64,000 nt of DNA from Winogradskyella litoriviva (GTDB lineage Bacteria > Bacteroidota > Bacteroidia > Flavobacteriales > Flavobacteriaceae). Positions within the stretch are counted from its first letter, which is position 1, and the number at the start of each line of letters is the position of its first letter. The DNA lies in contig NZ_JABRWQ010000002.1 in NCBI RefSeq assembly GCF_013249065.1, positions 496,001-560,000 on the forward strand, read 5' to 3'. The notes beneath the pieces are model-generated. The model made no database searches. It was not told the DNA's origin and saw only the letters and a list, made by a program, of their open reading frames with translations. The position numbers were made by a program, and so were the translations under genes. Below are positions 27,226 to 36,229 of the stretch, piece after piece.

Positions 27226-27531
27226 TTAATTTTTACAATCTTCTAAACCCCATTTATCAAGGCTTCTTAAAATACCTTCTAAGGATTTGCCTCGTTTAGT
27301 GAGCTTGTATTCTACTTTTGGTGGTACTACAGGATAAACTATCCTAGAAATAAGTCCATCTTTTTCTAATTCTCTAACGGTTTGTGTAAACATCTTATTA
27401 GATATTTCTGGTACCTTTTTCTGTAATACACCAGAGCGCGAAGCACCTTCTAACAAATGAAAAAGCACTAATGGTTTCCATTTTGTACCAATTAAGGTCA
27501 TTGTATAGTTTAATGGACAATTAATTTTCAT
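27226..27531 (-). CDS. HxlR-family winged-helix transcriptional regulator
   Basis: Using the Met at 27529-27531 gives about 101 residues, the family norm; an upstream start at 27558 adds nine hydrophobic residues that do not belong to the family. The family signature is INCPLNYTMTLIGTKWKPLV with the conserved N-terminal Cys that in YodB/HypR relatives senses quinones and aldehydes. The wing and recognition helix follow (SNKMFTQTVRELEKDGLI; PPKVEYKLTKRG). It is divergent from the VOC gene at 27655, which it probably regulates together with itself through the palindrome between them. Confidence 0.9.
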   Translation of the reverse strand: MKINCPLNYTMTLIGTKWKPLVLFHLLEGASRSGVLQKKVPEISNKMFTQTVRELEKDGLISRIVYPVVPPKVEYKLTKRGKSLEGILRSLDKWGLEDCKN

Positions 27532-27575
27532 AATTACAAACACATAATATATTGACAATCAACAATTAACTATTT

Positions 27576-27592
27576 TAGTATACTATAATACT
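27576..27592. promoter_or_regulatory. Candidate HxlR operator
   Basis: The perfect 10-bp palindrome TAGTATACTA (27576-27585) overlaps a second inverted pair AGTAT...ATACT (27577-27592). It sits between the divergent HxlR and VOC genes, about 45 nt from the former and 63 nt from the latter. HxlR proteins bind such dyads as dimers. Confidence 0.45.
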
Positions 27593-27654
27593 TTTTGGTA
27601 AGTTATTGCCGTATTGACAAATATAAATTAATTTTGAAACCTAAAATAAAATCT

Positions 27655-28167
27655 ATGGAAACAAATAAAAATTATCCAAAATCATTTTCTCATATTGGTA
27701 TTACTGTACCAGATATTAAGGCTGCTGTAAAATTCTATTCAGACGTTATGGGTTGGTATATAATAATGGAACCTTCAACTGTAAAAAAAGAGGCAGATAC
27801 TGCAATTGGTATTATGTGTATTGATGTTTTTGGAGAGGATTGGGAAAGTTTTGAGATTGCACACATGTCTACTTCAGATGGTATTGGAATTGAATTATTT
27901 TCTTTTCCAAATGGTGTAAAAGAAGCACCAGAATTCAATCCGTTTAACACAGGCTTATTTCATTTCTGTATTCAAGATCCAGATATTGAAGCATTAGTTG
28001 ATAAAATTGTTGCCTTAGGAGGCAAACAGAGAATGCCTATACGAGAATACTATCCTAATGATAAACCGTATAAAATGTGTTATGTTGAAGACCCTTTTGG
28101 AATTGTGTTTGAAGTCTACACACACAGCTACGAATTAACGTATTCATCTGGTGCATATGCTAAATAA
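27655..28167 (+). CDS. VOC (glyoxalase/dioxygenase fold) family protein
   Basis: The start at 27655 (METNKNYPKSF) gives 170 residues; the longer frame from 27595 adds a poor extension crossing the regulatory region. Two beta-alpha-beta modules are visible: HIGITVPDIKAAVKFYSDVMGW with a metal-ligand His, then GIGIELFSF, LFHFCIQDPDIEALVDKIVALGG, and the closing YVEDPFGIVFEVYTHSYE with the terminal Glu ligand. Such proteins act as lactoylglutathione lyase-like or epoxide/aldehyde detoxifying enzymes. Being divergent from an HxlR sensor supports electrophile detoxification, an inference. A terminator follows. Confidence 0.88.
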   Translation: METNKNYPKSFSHIGITVPDIKAAVKFYSDVMGWYIIMEPSTVKKEADTAIGIMCIDVFGEDWESFEIAHMSTSDGIGIELFSFPNGVKEAPEFNPFNTGLFHFCIQDPDIEALVDKIVALGGKQRMPIREYYPNDKPYKMCYVEDPFGIVFEVYTHSYELTYSSGAYAK

Positions 28168-28171
28168 ATAG

Positions 28172-28208
28172 AAAAAATCCTGATACGTTGTATCAGGATT
28201 TTTTTTTT
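28172..28208 (+). terminator. Terminator of the VOC gene
   Basis: 14-bp arms (core ATCCTGATA / TATCAGGAT), 5-nt loop and ten Ts; same stem type as at 26285. Confidence 0.93.
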
Positions 28209-28254
28209 GAAAATTAGTTTGGGGATTAATTTTCAATATTTACTTTATTGATTA

Positions 28255-28302
28255 ATGTTTCTTTTTAGAGATCCACAAGGGGTTTACTTTATGTTTCATT
28301 AA
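28255..28302 (+). pseudogene. C-terminal relic of a VOC-type gene
   Basis: The only readable part is MFLFRDPQGVYFMFH followed by TAA. The F-R-D-P-x-G pattern with a hydrophobic end is how many VOC proteins finish. Upstream of it the same frame closes at once with a TGA, so the rest of the gene is gone. The fragment follows an intact VOC gene of different sequence and a terminator. It could be chance, since only 15 codons remain. The rest of the gap 28303-28439 shows nothing. Confidence 0.35.
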
Positions 28303-28439
28303 TCTAAGGATTGTTATGACCTCCTTTACTATTAAGACACCATTACTTTAAAAAAGTCACATTGTTAGACCTAAAATGAACCTGTATATGTAGTTATCAA
28401 TATTTCACAAAGCAATAGAATATAGTAAAATAAAAAATG

Positions 28440-28670
28440 TTATTGCTTTGCAAAATCACGTCTAATAGTTCTAAGCATATCTTCTAAACCATTAACTTTT
28501 ATTTCAAACATTTGCTTCATCATGCTACCAAGTTTTCCTTTCGGAAATCCTTTTTGTTGAAACCAAACATAATAGGCTTCCGGAAGATCAACTAAGTATT
28601 GATCCTTATATTTACCAAATGGCATTTTATAATGCGCCAATTCAATAAGTAATTGACCATCTAATTCCAT
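28440..28670 (-). CDS. DUF3820 family protein
   Basis: This small 76-residue soluble protein has the DUF3820 pattern KMPFGKYKDQYLVDLPEAYYVWFQQKGFP. The MPFGKYKG-like segment is also found as a C-terminal module of exonucleases (a similar FGKHKGKKV segment ends the exonuclease at 53504-54280), suggesting a nucleic-acid link. The function remains unknown. It is a single gene, 66 nt from the DUF922 gene upstream. Confidence 0.85.
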   Translation of the reverse strand: MELDGQLLIELAHYKMPFGKYKDQYLVDLPEAYYVWFQQKGFPKGKLGSMMKQMFEIKVNGLEDMLRTIRRDFAKQ

Positions 28671-28736
28671 AATATTATCAATTTAAAGATATTTAAAACG
28701 CGCAAAAAGGTTTGAAATAAAACTGAACTACCACAA

Positions 28737-29276
28737 TTAAAGTGCTTTAAACTCTTCTAGTCTGTTAAGTTCTTTTTCTATGTAATTAGACCATTTTCGT
28801 TGCTCAACCGCATTAATGGAGTGCGTTGTTTCTAGGTCGTATTTTTTTTGAGCTTCGTTAAGTTCTGCATTAATATCTCCATGCAGCTTATTCAATTGCT
28901 TTTTAATATTTTGATTAACCTGCAACTTCGCTATTTGCGCTCTAAACTTACGTGCATAAAGTTCTGTGATATCAAAATGTAATTGCTCATGAGCTAAAAT
29001 ATGAACATCACTACTTGCTTTTACATACCAAGATTTATTGGGATAAAAATGAGACTCTACGAGTGTTGAAAACTCGGTAATTCGTTTGCCTGAAGTTTGT
29101 ACAGAATACCCAAAGGTAATACCAGATGCTGTTAAGGCAACTGCATCAGACTCTTTATCTGGACTTGCTTTAAAATCTGACCAAGTAAGTTTCTTTGTCG
29201 CATCCCAAATTATTGTTTCTTCGTTAGATTCACTTCCAATAAATAAGACAAACAGACATATTAGTATATTTTTCAA
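28737..29276 (-). CDS. DUF922-type secreted zinc-peptidase-like protein
   Basis: The 179-residue protein begins with a signal peptide (ILICLFVLFIG), then WDATKKLTWSDFKASPD, the opening of the DUF922 family. A metal-site helix VHILAHEQLHFDITELYARK near residue 100 supplies the HExxH-like pattern (H-E-Q-L-H). The rest is a helical, charged C-terminus (KQLNKLHGDINAELNEAQKKYD). It is predicted to be periplasmic. Peptidase activity is suggested by the motif but has not been shown for the family as far as I know. Confidence 0.82.
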   Translation of the reverse strand: MKNILICLFVLFIGSESNEETIIWDATKKLTWSDFKASPDKESDAVALTASGITFGYSVQTSGKRITEFSTLVESHFYPNKSWYVKASSDVHILAHEQLHFDITELYARKFRAQIAKLQVNQNIKKQLNKLHGDINAELNEAQKKYDLETTHSINAVEQRKWSNYIEKELNRLEEFKAL

Positions 29277-29421
29277 GGGACAAAATGGATTAAACTGGTT
29301 GGCATACTACATTAGGATAGCATGCCTTTCAAAATAACGTCAATTAAATGAAAGTATTCTTATTTTTCGTTAAAGGACAAAAAATTAAGTTGAGTTAAAT
29401 TTCTAACTCACTAATCTTCGA

Positions 29422-31338
29422 TTAATTAGCTTTTACAACTCTTAAATCATCGAATTTTACGACGTAAAAAGCTTGATTAACATAACCTCCAAAGAAATCT
29501 GTGGTATATCTAAACTTGTTTTCTATGTATTCTGTCTCTACAGTATCTCCAGAAGCTTCATATAAATTCTCTGCAGAAGCTAAACGCATCAATAGATCTA
29601 AAGTAATATCAAAACCACGAGCAACATATTTACTAGGTGATACACCATATGCTTTTCGATATGCCTTTACAAAACCATTATTTTTAGATTCATCATAATC
29701 CTTATATACAGAAGCATAATGAAATTTAAGATTAGATAGATTTATATTATCAATGTTCTTACCTTCAAAAGCTTTACCCTTTTTTAATGTTGTTAAAATT
29801 ATTTCGGTTTTAGAATCAATGAATCCATTAAGCATACTAATAACACTAGACGCAAAAGAATCGTTATTGGTTTCTAAAAACACATATGTTTTTCCTGCCG
29901 AAAAGATATTCTCTAATTCTGTGTGATATATAAAGTAAGCATCTTTAGTTTTATTTTTTTTATCTAATCTTGAAAGTATTAACTTAGAACCAGGAAATTC
30001 TTTTTGCAATGACTCACTCGATAATTTATTAGCACGATCAGAAATAATCACTACACTCTTTTTTAAACTATCTGCCTTTACAAAGTCTATCATAGTTTTA
30101 CGCAATAATTTATCTTCTGGCAAGGTTTGAAAAACATTGCTATACACTTGTTTTGGTTTATTCATTGCCGCAATAACAGGAATACGATCTGCCTTTAAAG
30201 CTGAAGCTACACGATCAAAACTTTGCTCTTCCATTGGACCGATAACAGCATCATAATCTGAGAAGTCATTCTCAGCTAATAGTTTTGAAGTGATTGCTGC
30301 ATGATAACGTGTATCAAAAACCTTTAAATCTGTTGAGATACCTAAATGTTTTGCAGAATCTAATGCCATTAAAACACCAACGTGAAAATCTAAAACAATA
30401 GATAATAACTTATTGTTTTTAATACGGTCTTTAGCTTCTTCTACAGAATCTACATCAATTTTATGCAATTGATAAGGCATCATCAACGCAATTTTCTTCG
30501 TTTTAAAATTAGTAAGATTACGTCTTAAATTAGTGATTTTAACATCTACTATTTCTGCTGAAGTTATATCTTTAGTTGAGCTATCTGGTACTTTTAATAC
30601 CATACCTGCTTTTAAACCTGTAGCTTTTAATTCAGGATTTAATTGCTCTAATTGCTCCTGGCTTAAATTCAACTTACCTTTTAAACCGTAAAATGTTTCT
30701 TTAGGTAACACTTCATAATACCCAAAAGAAGCTTCTATTGCTTTTTCTTCTTGATCTTTAATATTTGGTACATTAAGAATATCTCCTGGCTGAATAACAG
30801 AATTCATGTTAGGATTTAATGCCTCTAATTCTGCAACCGAGACACCAAATTTATAGGCAATTCTCCATTTGCCTTCTTTTGGCTGTACCGTGTATTTTTT
30901 TACTGTGTTATTTAAAGTACGCTTAGAGGTTATGGTTCTAAATTGTGGAATTTTAATTTTATCACCTTTTTTAAGGTTCTCAGAATACAAATGTCGATTG
31001 GCTTTTTTAAGCTCCTCCTCAGAAATACCATACTTTTTAGTTAAACTATAGATGGTTTCTTTCCGCTTAACTTTATGAGTTTTGTAGCCTGTAAGCTCAC
31101 GTTTATTTTCTATTAAAGGTTCATTCTTAATTTTAGAATTAGGAATAATTAATACTGTATTAGGTTGAATTTTTTTCTTAGCATCAGGATTTAAAGCATA
31201 AATATCAAAAGGTGTGACCAAATATTTTTTTGCAATAGTTTGAATTGTTTCACCAGATTGCACTTTATGTTCTATGTAATTTTGTGCACTTAAACCAATA
31301 GTAAAAGCAATTAACAAGGTGGCTAAAAAATTTCTCAT
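29422..31338 (-). CDS. Four-LysM protein with periplasmic-binding (receptor ligand-binding) domain
   Basis: The 638-residue exported protein has a signal peptide (residues 1-18), then four LysM repeats at about 21-66, 84-130, 145-190 and 202-250, each ending in a proline after a hydrophobic strand (such as NTVLIIP, DKIKIP). Residues about 280-625 form a type 1 periplasmic-binding-like domain (KKIALMMPYQL, VIGPMEEQSFDRVASAL, ARGFDITLDLLMRLA). The architecture implies anchoring to peptidoglycan while binding a small ligand or another protein; it resembles LpoA/ABC-binding relatives in Bacteroidetes. It lies 113 nt downstream of guaA. Confidence 0.9.
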   Translation of the reverse strand: MRNFLATLLIAFTIGLSAQNYIEHKVQSGETIQTIAKKYLVTPFDIYALNPDAKKKIQPNTVLIIPNSKIKNEPLIENKRELTGYKTHKVKRKETIYSLTKKYGISEEELKKANRHLYSENLKKGDKIKIPQFRTITSKRTLNNTVKKYTVQPKEGKWRIAYKFGVSVAELEALNPNMNSVIQPGDILNVPNIKDQEEKAIEASFGYYEVLPKETFYGLKGKLNLSQEQLEQLNPELKATGLKAGMVLKVPDSSTKDITSAEIVDVKITNLRRNLTNFKTKKIALMMPYQLHKIDVDSVEEAKDRIKNNKLLSIVLDFHVGVLMALDSAKHLGISTDLKVFDTRYHAAITSKLLAENDFSDYDAVIGPMEEQSFDRVASALKADRIPVIAAMNKPKQVYSNVFQTLPEDKLLRKTMIDFVKADSLKKSVVIISDRANKLSSESLQKEFPGSKLILSRLDKKNKTKDAYFIYHTELENIFSAGKTYVFLETNNDSFASSVISMLNGFIDSKTEIILTTLKKGKAFEGKNIDNINLSNLKFHYASVYKDYDESKNNGFVKAYRKAYGVSPSKYVARGFDITLDLLMRLASAENLYEASGDTVETEYIENKFRYTTDFFGGYVNQAFYVVKFDDLRVVKAN

Positions 31339-31451
31339 GTATTCTATTTTACTTTAAATTCTGAAAACTGTACTTAGCCTTCAATCAGAGACTGGTTAAT
31401 TTTGTAACCAAAAACCGAAAATTGACTTTGCTTTATAATCAGTAAACTTTA

Positions 31452-32987
31452 TTATTCCCACTCAATAGTAGCTGGTGGTTTTGAGCTAATATCATATACT
31501 ACTCTATTTACACCTTTTACTTTATTTATAATTTCGTTTGAGGTTTTTTGCAAAAACTCATACGGTAAATTTACCCAATCTGCTGTCATTCCGTCTGTAC
31601 TTTCTACAGCTCTCAAAGCTACACATTTTTCGTAAGTACGCTCGTCTCCCATTACTCCTACACTATTCACTGGTAACAACATAGCGCCTGCTTGCCAAAC
31701 TTTATCGTACAAATTCCAAGAACGAAGGTTATTTATAAAAATAGCATCTACCTCTTGTAATATACGTACTTTCTCTTCAGTTAGATCTCCTAAAATTCTA
31801 ATAGCTAAACCAGGACCAGGAAATGGATGACGACCTAACAATTGACTATCCATATTCATAGATGCACCTACGCGCCTTACTTCATCTTTAAACAAAGCTC
31901 TTAGTGGTTCAACCACCTTTAACTTCATATAATCTGGTAATCCACCAACATTATGATGACTCTTTATCGTAGCACTTGGTCCACCTGTTGCCGAAACACT
32001 TTCTATAACATCAGGATAAATAGTGCCTTGCGCTAACCATTTTACATCTTGTATAAGATGTGCCTCATCATCAAAAACCTCAATAAACGCATTGCCAATA
32101 GCCTTCCTTTTCTTCTCTGGATCACTCAATCCTTTTAAAGCATCCAAAAAGCGTGCCGAAGCATCTACACCTTTAACGTTTAATCCCATGCCTTCGTATT
32201 GATGCAATACATCTTCGAATTCATTTTTACGTAAAAGACCGTTATTTACAAAAATACAATAAAGGTTTTTTCCTATGGCTTTATGCAATAGCATCGCAGC
32301 CACTGAAGAATCTACACCTCCAGACAAACCAAGAACAACCTTATCTTCACCTAGTTTTTCTTTTAAATCTTCAACGGTTTCTTCAACAAATGCATTTGGT
32401 GTCCAATCTTGTTCAACGTTTGCAATCTTAACTAAGAAGTTTTGAAGTAATTGATGTCCATCTGTTGTATGATAAACTTCTGGATGAAACTGAATAGCAT
32501 ACGTTTGTTCGCCCTCAATTTTATAAGCTGCATTTTTAACATCACTTGTACTGGCTAACAAAACACCATTTTTTGGTAATTGTTTAATTGTATCACTATG
32601 ACTCATCCAGACTTGGCTGCCTTCGTGAATATTTTCAAAGAAATCTTCGTCAGTTTTAATATAAGCTAAATTGGCTCTACCATACTCTCTGGTATTAGAT
32701 TCAGCGACTTCACCACCCGAAAAATGAGCCAAATACTGCGCACCATAACAAACGGCAAGCATCGGTTTTTTTCCTCTAATACCGTCTAATTCTGGATGAA
32801 GAACATCTTCTCCTCTTACAGAATTTGGACTACCAGATAAAATAACAGCCATAAAGCTATCTGAATCTGAAGGAATTTTATTGAATGGGTGAATTTCGCA
32901 ATAGATGTTTAATTCTCTAACGCGACGCGCAATAAGCTGTGTGTATTGCGATCCGAAATCTAAAATTAGGACTTTGTTGTGTTGCAT
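31452..32987 (-). CDS. guaA: GMP synthase (glutamine-hydrolysing)
   Basis: The enzyme converts XMP to GMP using glutamine ammonia. The ATG at 32985-32987 gives 511 residues; the upstream TTG at 32993 overlaps the promoter box and is not used. The class I amidotransferase domain (about 5-190) has the nucleophile in LAVCYGAQY and His in HPEVYHT; the ATP-pyrophosphatase domain shows [15 protein letters not shown] (near 220), and the C-terminal dimerisation domain ends [15 protein letters not shown]. It is a housekeeping gene with its own promoter. Confidence 0.97.
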   Translation of the reverse strand: MQHNKVLILDFGSQYTQLIARRVRELNIYCEIHPFNKIPSDSDSFMAVILSGSPNSVRGEDVLHPELDGIRGKKPMLAVCYGAQYLAHFSGGEVAESNTREYGRANLAYIKTDEDFFENIHEGSQVWMSHSDTIKQLPKNGVLLASTSDVKNAAYKIEGEQTYAIQFHPEVYHTTDGHQLLQNFLVKIANVEQDWTPNAFVEETVEDLKEKLGEDKVVLGLSGGVDSSVAAMLLHKAIGKNLYCIFVNNGLLRKNEFEDVLHQYEGMGLNVKGVDASARFLDALKGLSDPEKKRKAIGNAFIEVFDDEAHLIQDVKWLAQGTIYPDVIESVSATGGPSATIKSHHNVGGLPDYMKLKVVEPLRALFKDEVRRVGASMNMDSQLLGRHPFPGPGLAIRILGDLTEEKVRILQEVDAIFINNLRSWNLYDKVWQAGAMLLPVNSVGVMGDERTYEKCVALRAVESTDGMTADWVNLPYEFLQKTSNEIINKVKGVNRVVYDISSKPPATIEWE

Positions 32988-32990
32988 GCG

Positions 32991-32998
32991 CAAAAATA
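32991..32998 (-). promoter_or_regulatory. -7 box of guaA
   Basis: TATTTTTG on the minus strand fits TAnnTTTG and stops 3 nt before the guaA ATG. This predicts a transcript beginning at or inside the start codon. Confidence 0.45.
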
Positions 32999-33139
32999 AG
33001 GATTGATTTGCGAACTACGATTTACGATTTAATTTTTTTTTAGATTAAGTTTTTAACATAATATCAGCATACTTGTTATTAAATTAATTCCTTTAAAATT
33101 TGAAATAATTTATAAAATTAACACATCTATAGTTTTGAT

Positions 33140-34510
33140 TTAAACCATAGTTTCTAAAATCAACTTAATATCCTTTTCTGTGGTATCTGGATTGATAAAA
33201 CAGAAACGAGAACAGGTTTCATAAGTATCACCGTTTTTCCACTTAGTTGGTGTGACTAATGCAAATCCTTTATCGTGATTTTCGTACGTCCAATGTGTAT
33301 AATCTTCTGGCTCCCAACCTATTCTTCTATATAATACACAAGATAAACTTGGCTCTCTAACCAATTCTAAATCTGGATGCGCTTCTATTAAACGACCTGC
33401 AATTTGTGCTAATTCTAAACCACGTTCTACAGCTTCTTTATAACGGTCTGTGCCATGAGTTGCCAATGAAAACCACAATGGTAAACCTCTTACTCTTCGT
33501 GTTAGTTGAATTTGATAATCTGTTGGATTAAATCCGTGTGCACCTTCGTCTTTAAAAATTTCTAAATAAGACCCTTGTTGTGAATGGGCATTTTTTGCCA
33601 ATTCCATATTCTTATAAATAACAGCACCACAATCGTATGGCGAAAACATCCATTTATGTGGATCAATAGTTATACTATCTGCTTTTTCTATACCTTTAAA
33701 TAAATGACGAACAGAATCTGCAACCAAAGCACCTCCACCATAAGCGGCATCTACGTGAAACCATAAATTCTCAGCTTCGCAAACCTCTGCAATGCTATCT
33801 AAATTATCAATAATACCTGCATTTGTGGTTCCACCTGTAGCAACAACAGCAAATAAACATTTACGCTGATGTTCTGTTAAAGTAGCAATAGTCTCCTTTA
33901 GGGCATCACCTGTTAAATGCTCTTCAGAGTCTACCAAAAGTATATCTACATCTGCTACTTTAGCCATAGATTTTATAGAAGAATGCGCACCTAAGGAGGT
34001 TATTATTAAACCTTTTTCTCTTTTAAATTCTGGGTTTTCTCGCCAATGCTCTCTTGCAGTTACTATCGCTGATAAGTTTGCTGCTGTGCCTCCACTGGTA
34101 AAAACACCAAAAGCACCTTCTGGTAATCCTGTTAAAGACACAATCCATTTCATAGCTTCGTTTTCACAAAAAATACCACCTGCACCTTCCATCCAATAAG
34201 CACCATGAATACTAGATGCCGACGTTATTAAATCGAACATAATGGCAGCCTTAGTTGGTGACGCTGGCACAAAAGCTAAATTTCTAGGATGATCAACTGG
34301 TACATTTGTTTTTGCTAAATGTTCTTTCCACAGATTAAAAGCATATTCACCTCCAACACCTTTTGGTGTTACAGTTTCTCCTACTATGGCTTTTAATTCT
34401 TCTGCTTTTTTGGGTTTACCTATTTGATGCTCGGTAGCAGAAACTCTGCCGATAACATATTTCATGACATCTAATGTCATTTCAATTAACTCAATATCAA
34501 TATGATGCAT
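33140..34510 (-). CDS. Group II PLP-dependent amino-acid decarboxylase
   Basis: The 456-residue enzyme of the glutamate/aromatic-amino-acid decarboxylase group carries GVFTSGGTAANLSAIVTAR (cofactor phosphate site), FHVDAAYGGG (Asp contacting the pyridine) and SITIDPHKWMF with the cofactor-binding lysine. The substrate cannot be assigned: aspartate, glutamate and aromatic amino acids are all used by relatives. Its gene follows bshC by 3 nt, so the two share a transcript, which might hint at thiol or pantothenate metabolism but proves nothing. Confidence 0.9.
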   Translation of the reverse strand: MHHIDIELIEMTLDVMKYVIGRVSATEHQIGKPKKAEELKAIVGETVTPKGVGGEYAFNLWKEHLAKTNVPVDHPRNLAFVPASPTKAAIMFDLITSASSIHGAYWMEGAGGIFCENEAMKWIVSLTGLPEGAFGVFTSGGTAANLSAIVTAREHWRENPEFKREKGLIITSLGAHSSIKSMAKVADVDILLVDSEEHLTGDALKETIATLTEHQRKCLFAVVATGGTTNAGIIDNLDSIAEVCEAENLWFHVDAAYGGGALVADSVRHLFKGIEKADSITIDPHKWMFSPYDCGAVIYKNMELAKNAHSQQGSYLEIFKDEGAHGFNPTDYQIQLTRRVRGLPLWFSLATHGTDRYKEAVERGLELAQIAGRLIEAHPDLELVREPSLSCVLYRRIGWEPEDYTHWTYENHDKGFALVTPTKWKNGDTYETCSRFCFINPDTTEKDIKLILETMV

Positions 34511-34513
34511 TGA

Positions 34514-36112
34514 TTATTTTAAATTTAATATTAGAAATTCACCTTTTAAAGGTTCTAAGGCTTTTAATAATTCAGGAATTAATTGGTCTCCAAACTCTAA
34601 ATATAATTCCGAAAAATTAGTATTTCGTTCTTGTAAACTTTGATTAGGAAACAGCTGCTCTTGTAATTCTGTACAACGGCTAATTTGGTCTGCTAATTTT
34701 CGCTTTTGTGCTTGTAGTAATCGTTTTTCAAGATTTTTTAAGCCTTTTAATTGTTTTACTTCTTGCGCTTTTACTGCACCAATAAATGATTTATCGGTTT
34801 GTTCAGCTAAATCATAAAGGGATTTAAACTGAGATTCTAAATGCGCTATTTGGTCTGAAAAGTCAATATCCATATTCGATATTTTTCTAACTTTTTTATT
34901 AATAAACGCGTGTCTGTCTAAAAATAAATCTTTGTCAGAGATATTTAATTTTTCAAGTTTCTCCGCTTGTTTGGTTGTTTTTATTAAGGCTGAATTTCTT
35001 AATAACAACATAGGAAATGTGACGTTTTGCGCTTCAAAATTAGATTTTAATTGTAACCAATAAATCATTTCTCCGCCTCCACCAATGTAACAGAGATTTG
35101 GTAAAATTACTTCTTGGTATAATGGTCGCATAATTACGTTAGGCGAAAAACATTCTGGTGCTTCATCTAAATGTTTTAGAAGTTCAGTTTCATTCCATTG
35201 GATTTCTGAATCTAAAACCGAATAGGCACCATCACTTTCCACAATACGTTCGCGCAAGCCATCTTTTATATAGAATAAATTTATTTCTCTTGGATTAACT
35301 TGAATTTTTAAATCTAATTCTTCTAATTTTTTATTGGTTTCAGATACGGTTTTAAATGCCGTTTGCTCTAGCATTTCTTTTCTCATCTGCGGAATAAACA
35401 GACGTTTCAATTCTCTATCGTCAGCATCTACAATTACTAAGCCATGTTCGCCAAACAATTCATTCGCCAAATAACGTGTGGCATCAGCTAAATTATTATG
35501 TTTTAAATAGCCTTCCTTAAACCATGTTTTTAATTGTTTTGCATGTCTACCTTCTCCGAATTCTAAAGAAATAATGTCGAAAACATCGTCTAAGCCCTCA
35601 GTATTAAAATGACCAACAGCACCTGTTTGGGTAGAATTCCACTGTATCTTTTTTCCTTTAAAGTTAAAGTAATTGATTTCTTCAAAATCGTGGTCTTCTG
35701 ATGCCATCCAATAGATAGGCACAAAATTATAATTTGGATATTCGGCCTTTAACTGCATGGTTAAATTTATAGTTGAAACAATTTTGAACAGAAAATACAA
35801 TGGTCCAGTAAACAAATTTAATTGATGACCAGTTGTAATGGTGAAGGTGTTTTCTTGCTGTAGACTTTCAATATTTTCAGACGTCAAATTTGAAGTCTTT
35901 ATATCTTTATATTGTTGTTTTAATGTTTCAACTAAAACAGTTCTCGTTTCACGTTTAAATGATATAGACTTTTCATGTATCTGAGCTTCAAAATTTTCAA
36001 GCTTAGGAAAACGATGATAAAAGTCTTTTAATTCTGGTTTTTCAGCGAGATAATCGCATATAAAATCTGAAAAATAATTGGTTTCCTTAAATGGAATACA
36101 GTCAGTTGGCAT
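34514..36112 (-). CDS. bshC: Bacillithiol biosynthesis cysteine ligase BshC
   Basis: BshC adds cysteine to GlcN-malate, completing the low-molecular-weight thiol bacillithiol. The 532-residue length and the pattern fit the family: N-terminal IPFKETNYFSDFICDYL, TITTGHQLNLFTGPLYFLFK with the nucleotide-site region, PIYWMASEDHDFEEI (near 165), ICYIGGGGE-like LCYIGGGGEMIYWLQL, and a long coiled coil (about 410-500). Bacillithiol in flavobacteria is established knowledge. bshA/bshB are not in the window. It heads a two-gene operon with the decarboxylase. Confidence 0.95.
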   Translation of the reverse strand: MPTDCIPFKETNYFSDFICDYLAEKPELKDFYHRFPKLENFEAQIHEKSISFKRETRTVLVETLKQQYKDIKTSNLTSENIESLQQENTFTITTGHQLNLFTGPLYFLFKIVSTINLTMQLKAEYPNYNFVPIYWMASEDHDFEEINYFNFKGKKIQWNSTQTGAVGHFNTEGLDDVFDIISLEFGEGRHAKQLKTWFKEGYLKHNNLADATRYLANELFGEHGLVIVDADDRELKRLFIPQMRKEMLEQTAFKTVSETNKKLEELDLKIQVNPREINLFYIKDGLRERIVESDGAYSVLDSEIQWNETELLKHLDEAPECFSPNVIMRPLYQEVILPNLCYIGGGGEMIYWLQLKSNFEAQNVTFPMLLLRNSALIKTTKQAEKLEKLNISDKDLFLDRHAFINKKVRKISNMDIDFSDQIAHLESQFKSLYDLAEQTDKSFIGAVKAQEVKQLKGLKNLEKRLLQAQKRKLADQISRCTELQEQLFPNQSLQERNTNFSELYLEFGDQLIPELLKALEPLKGEFLILNLK

Positions 36113-36229
36113 AGGTTAATCTTAATTTCGGCATAAATATAAGGCTCTTCAATTTTTTATCTGCTAATTTTTAGTTAATTCAGTTGCGCTAACTATCTTT
36201 ACTAGCTTACAACCTTAATTTTAAATTAA

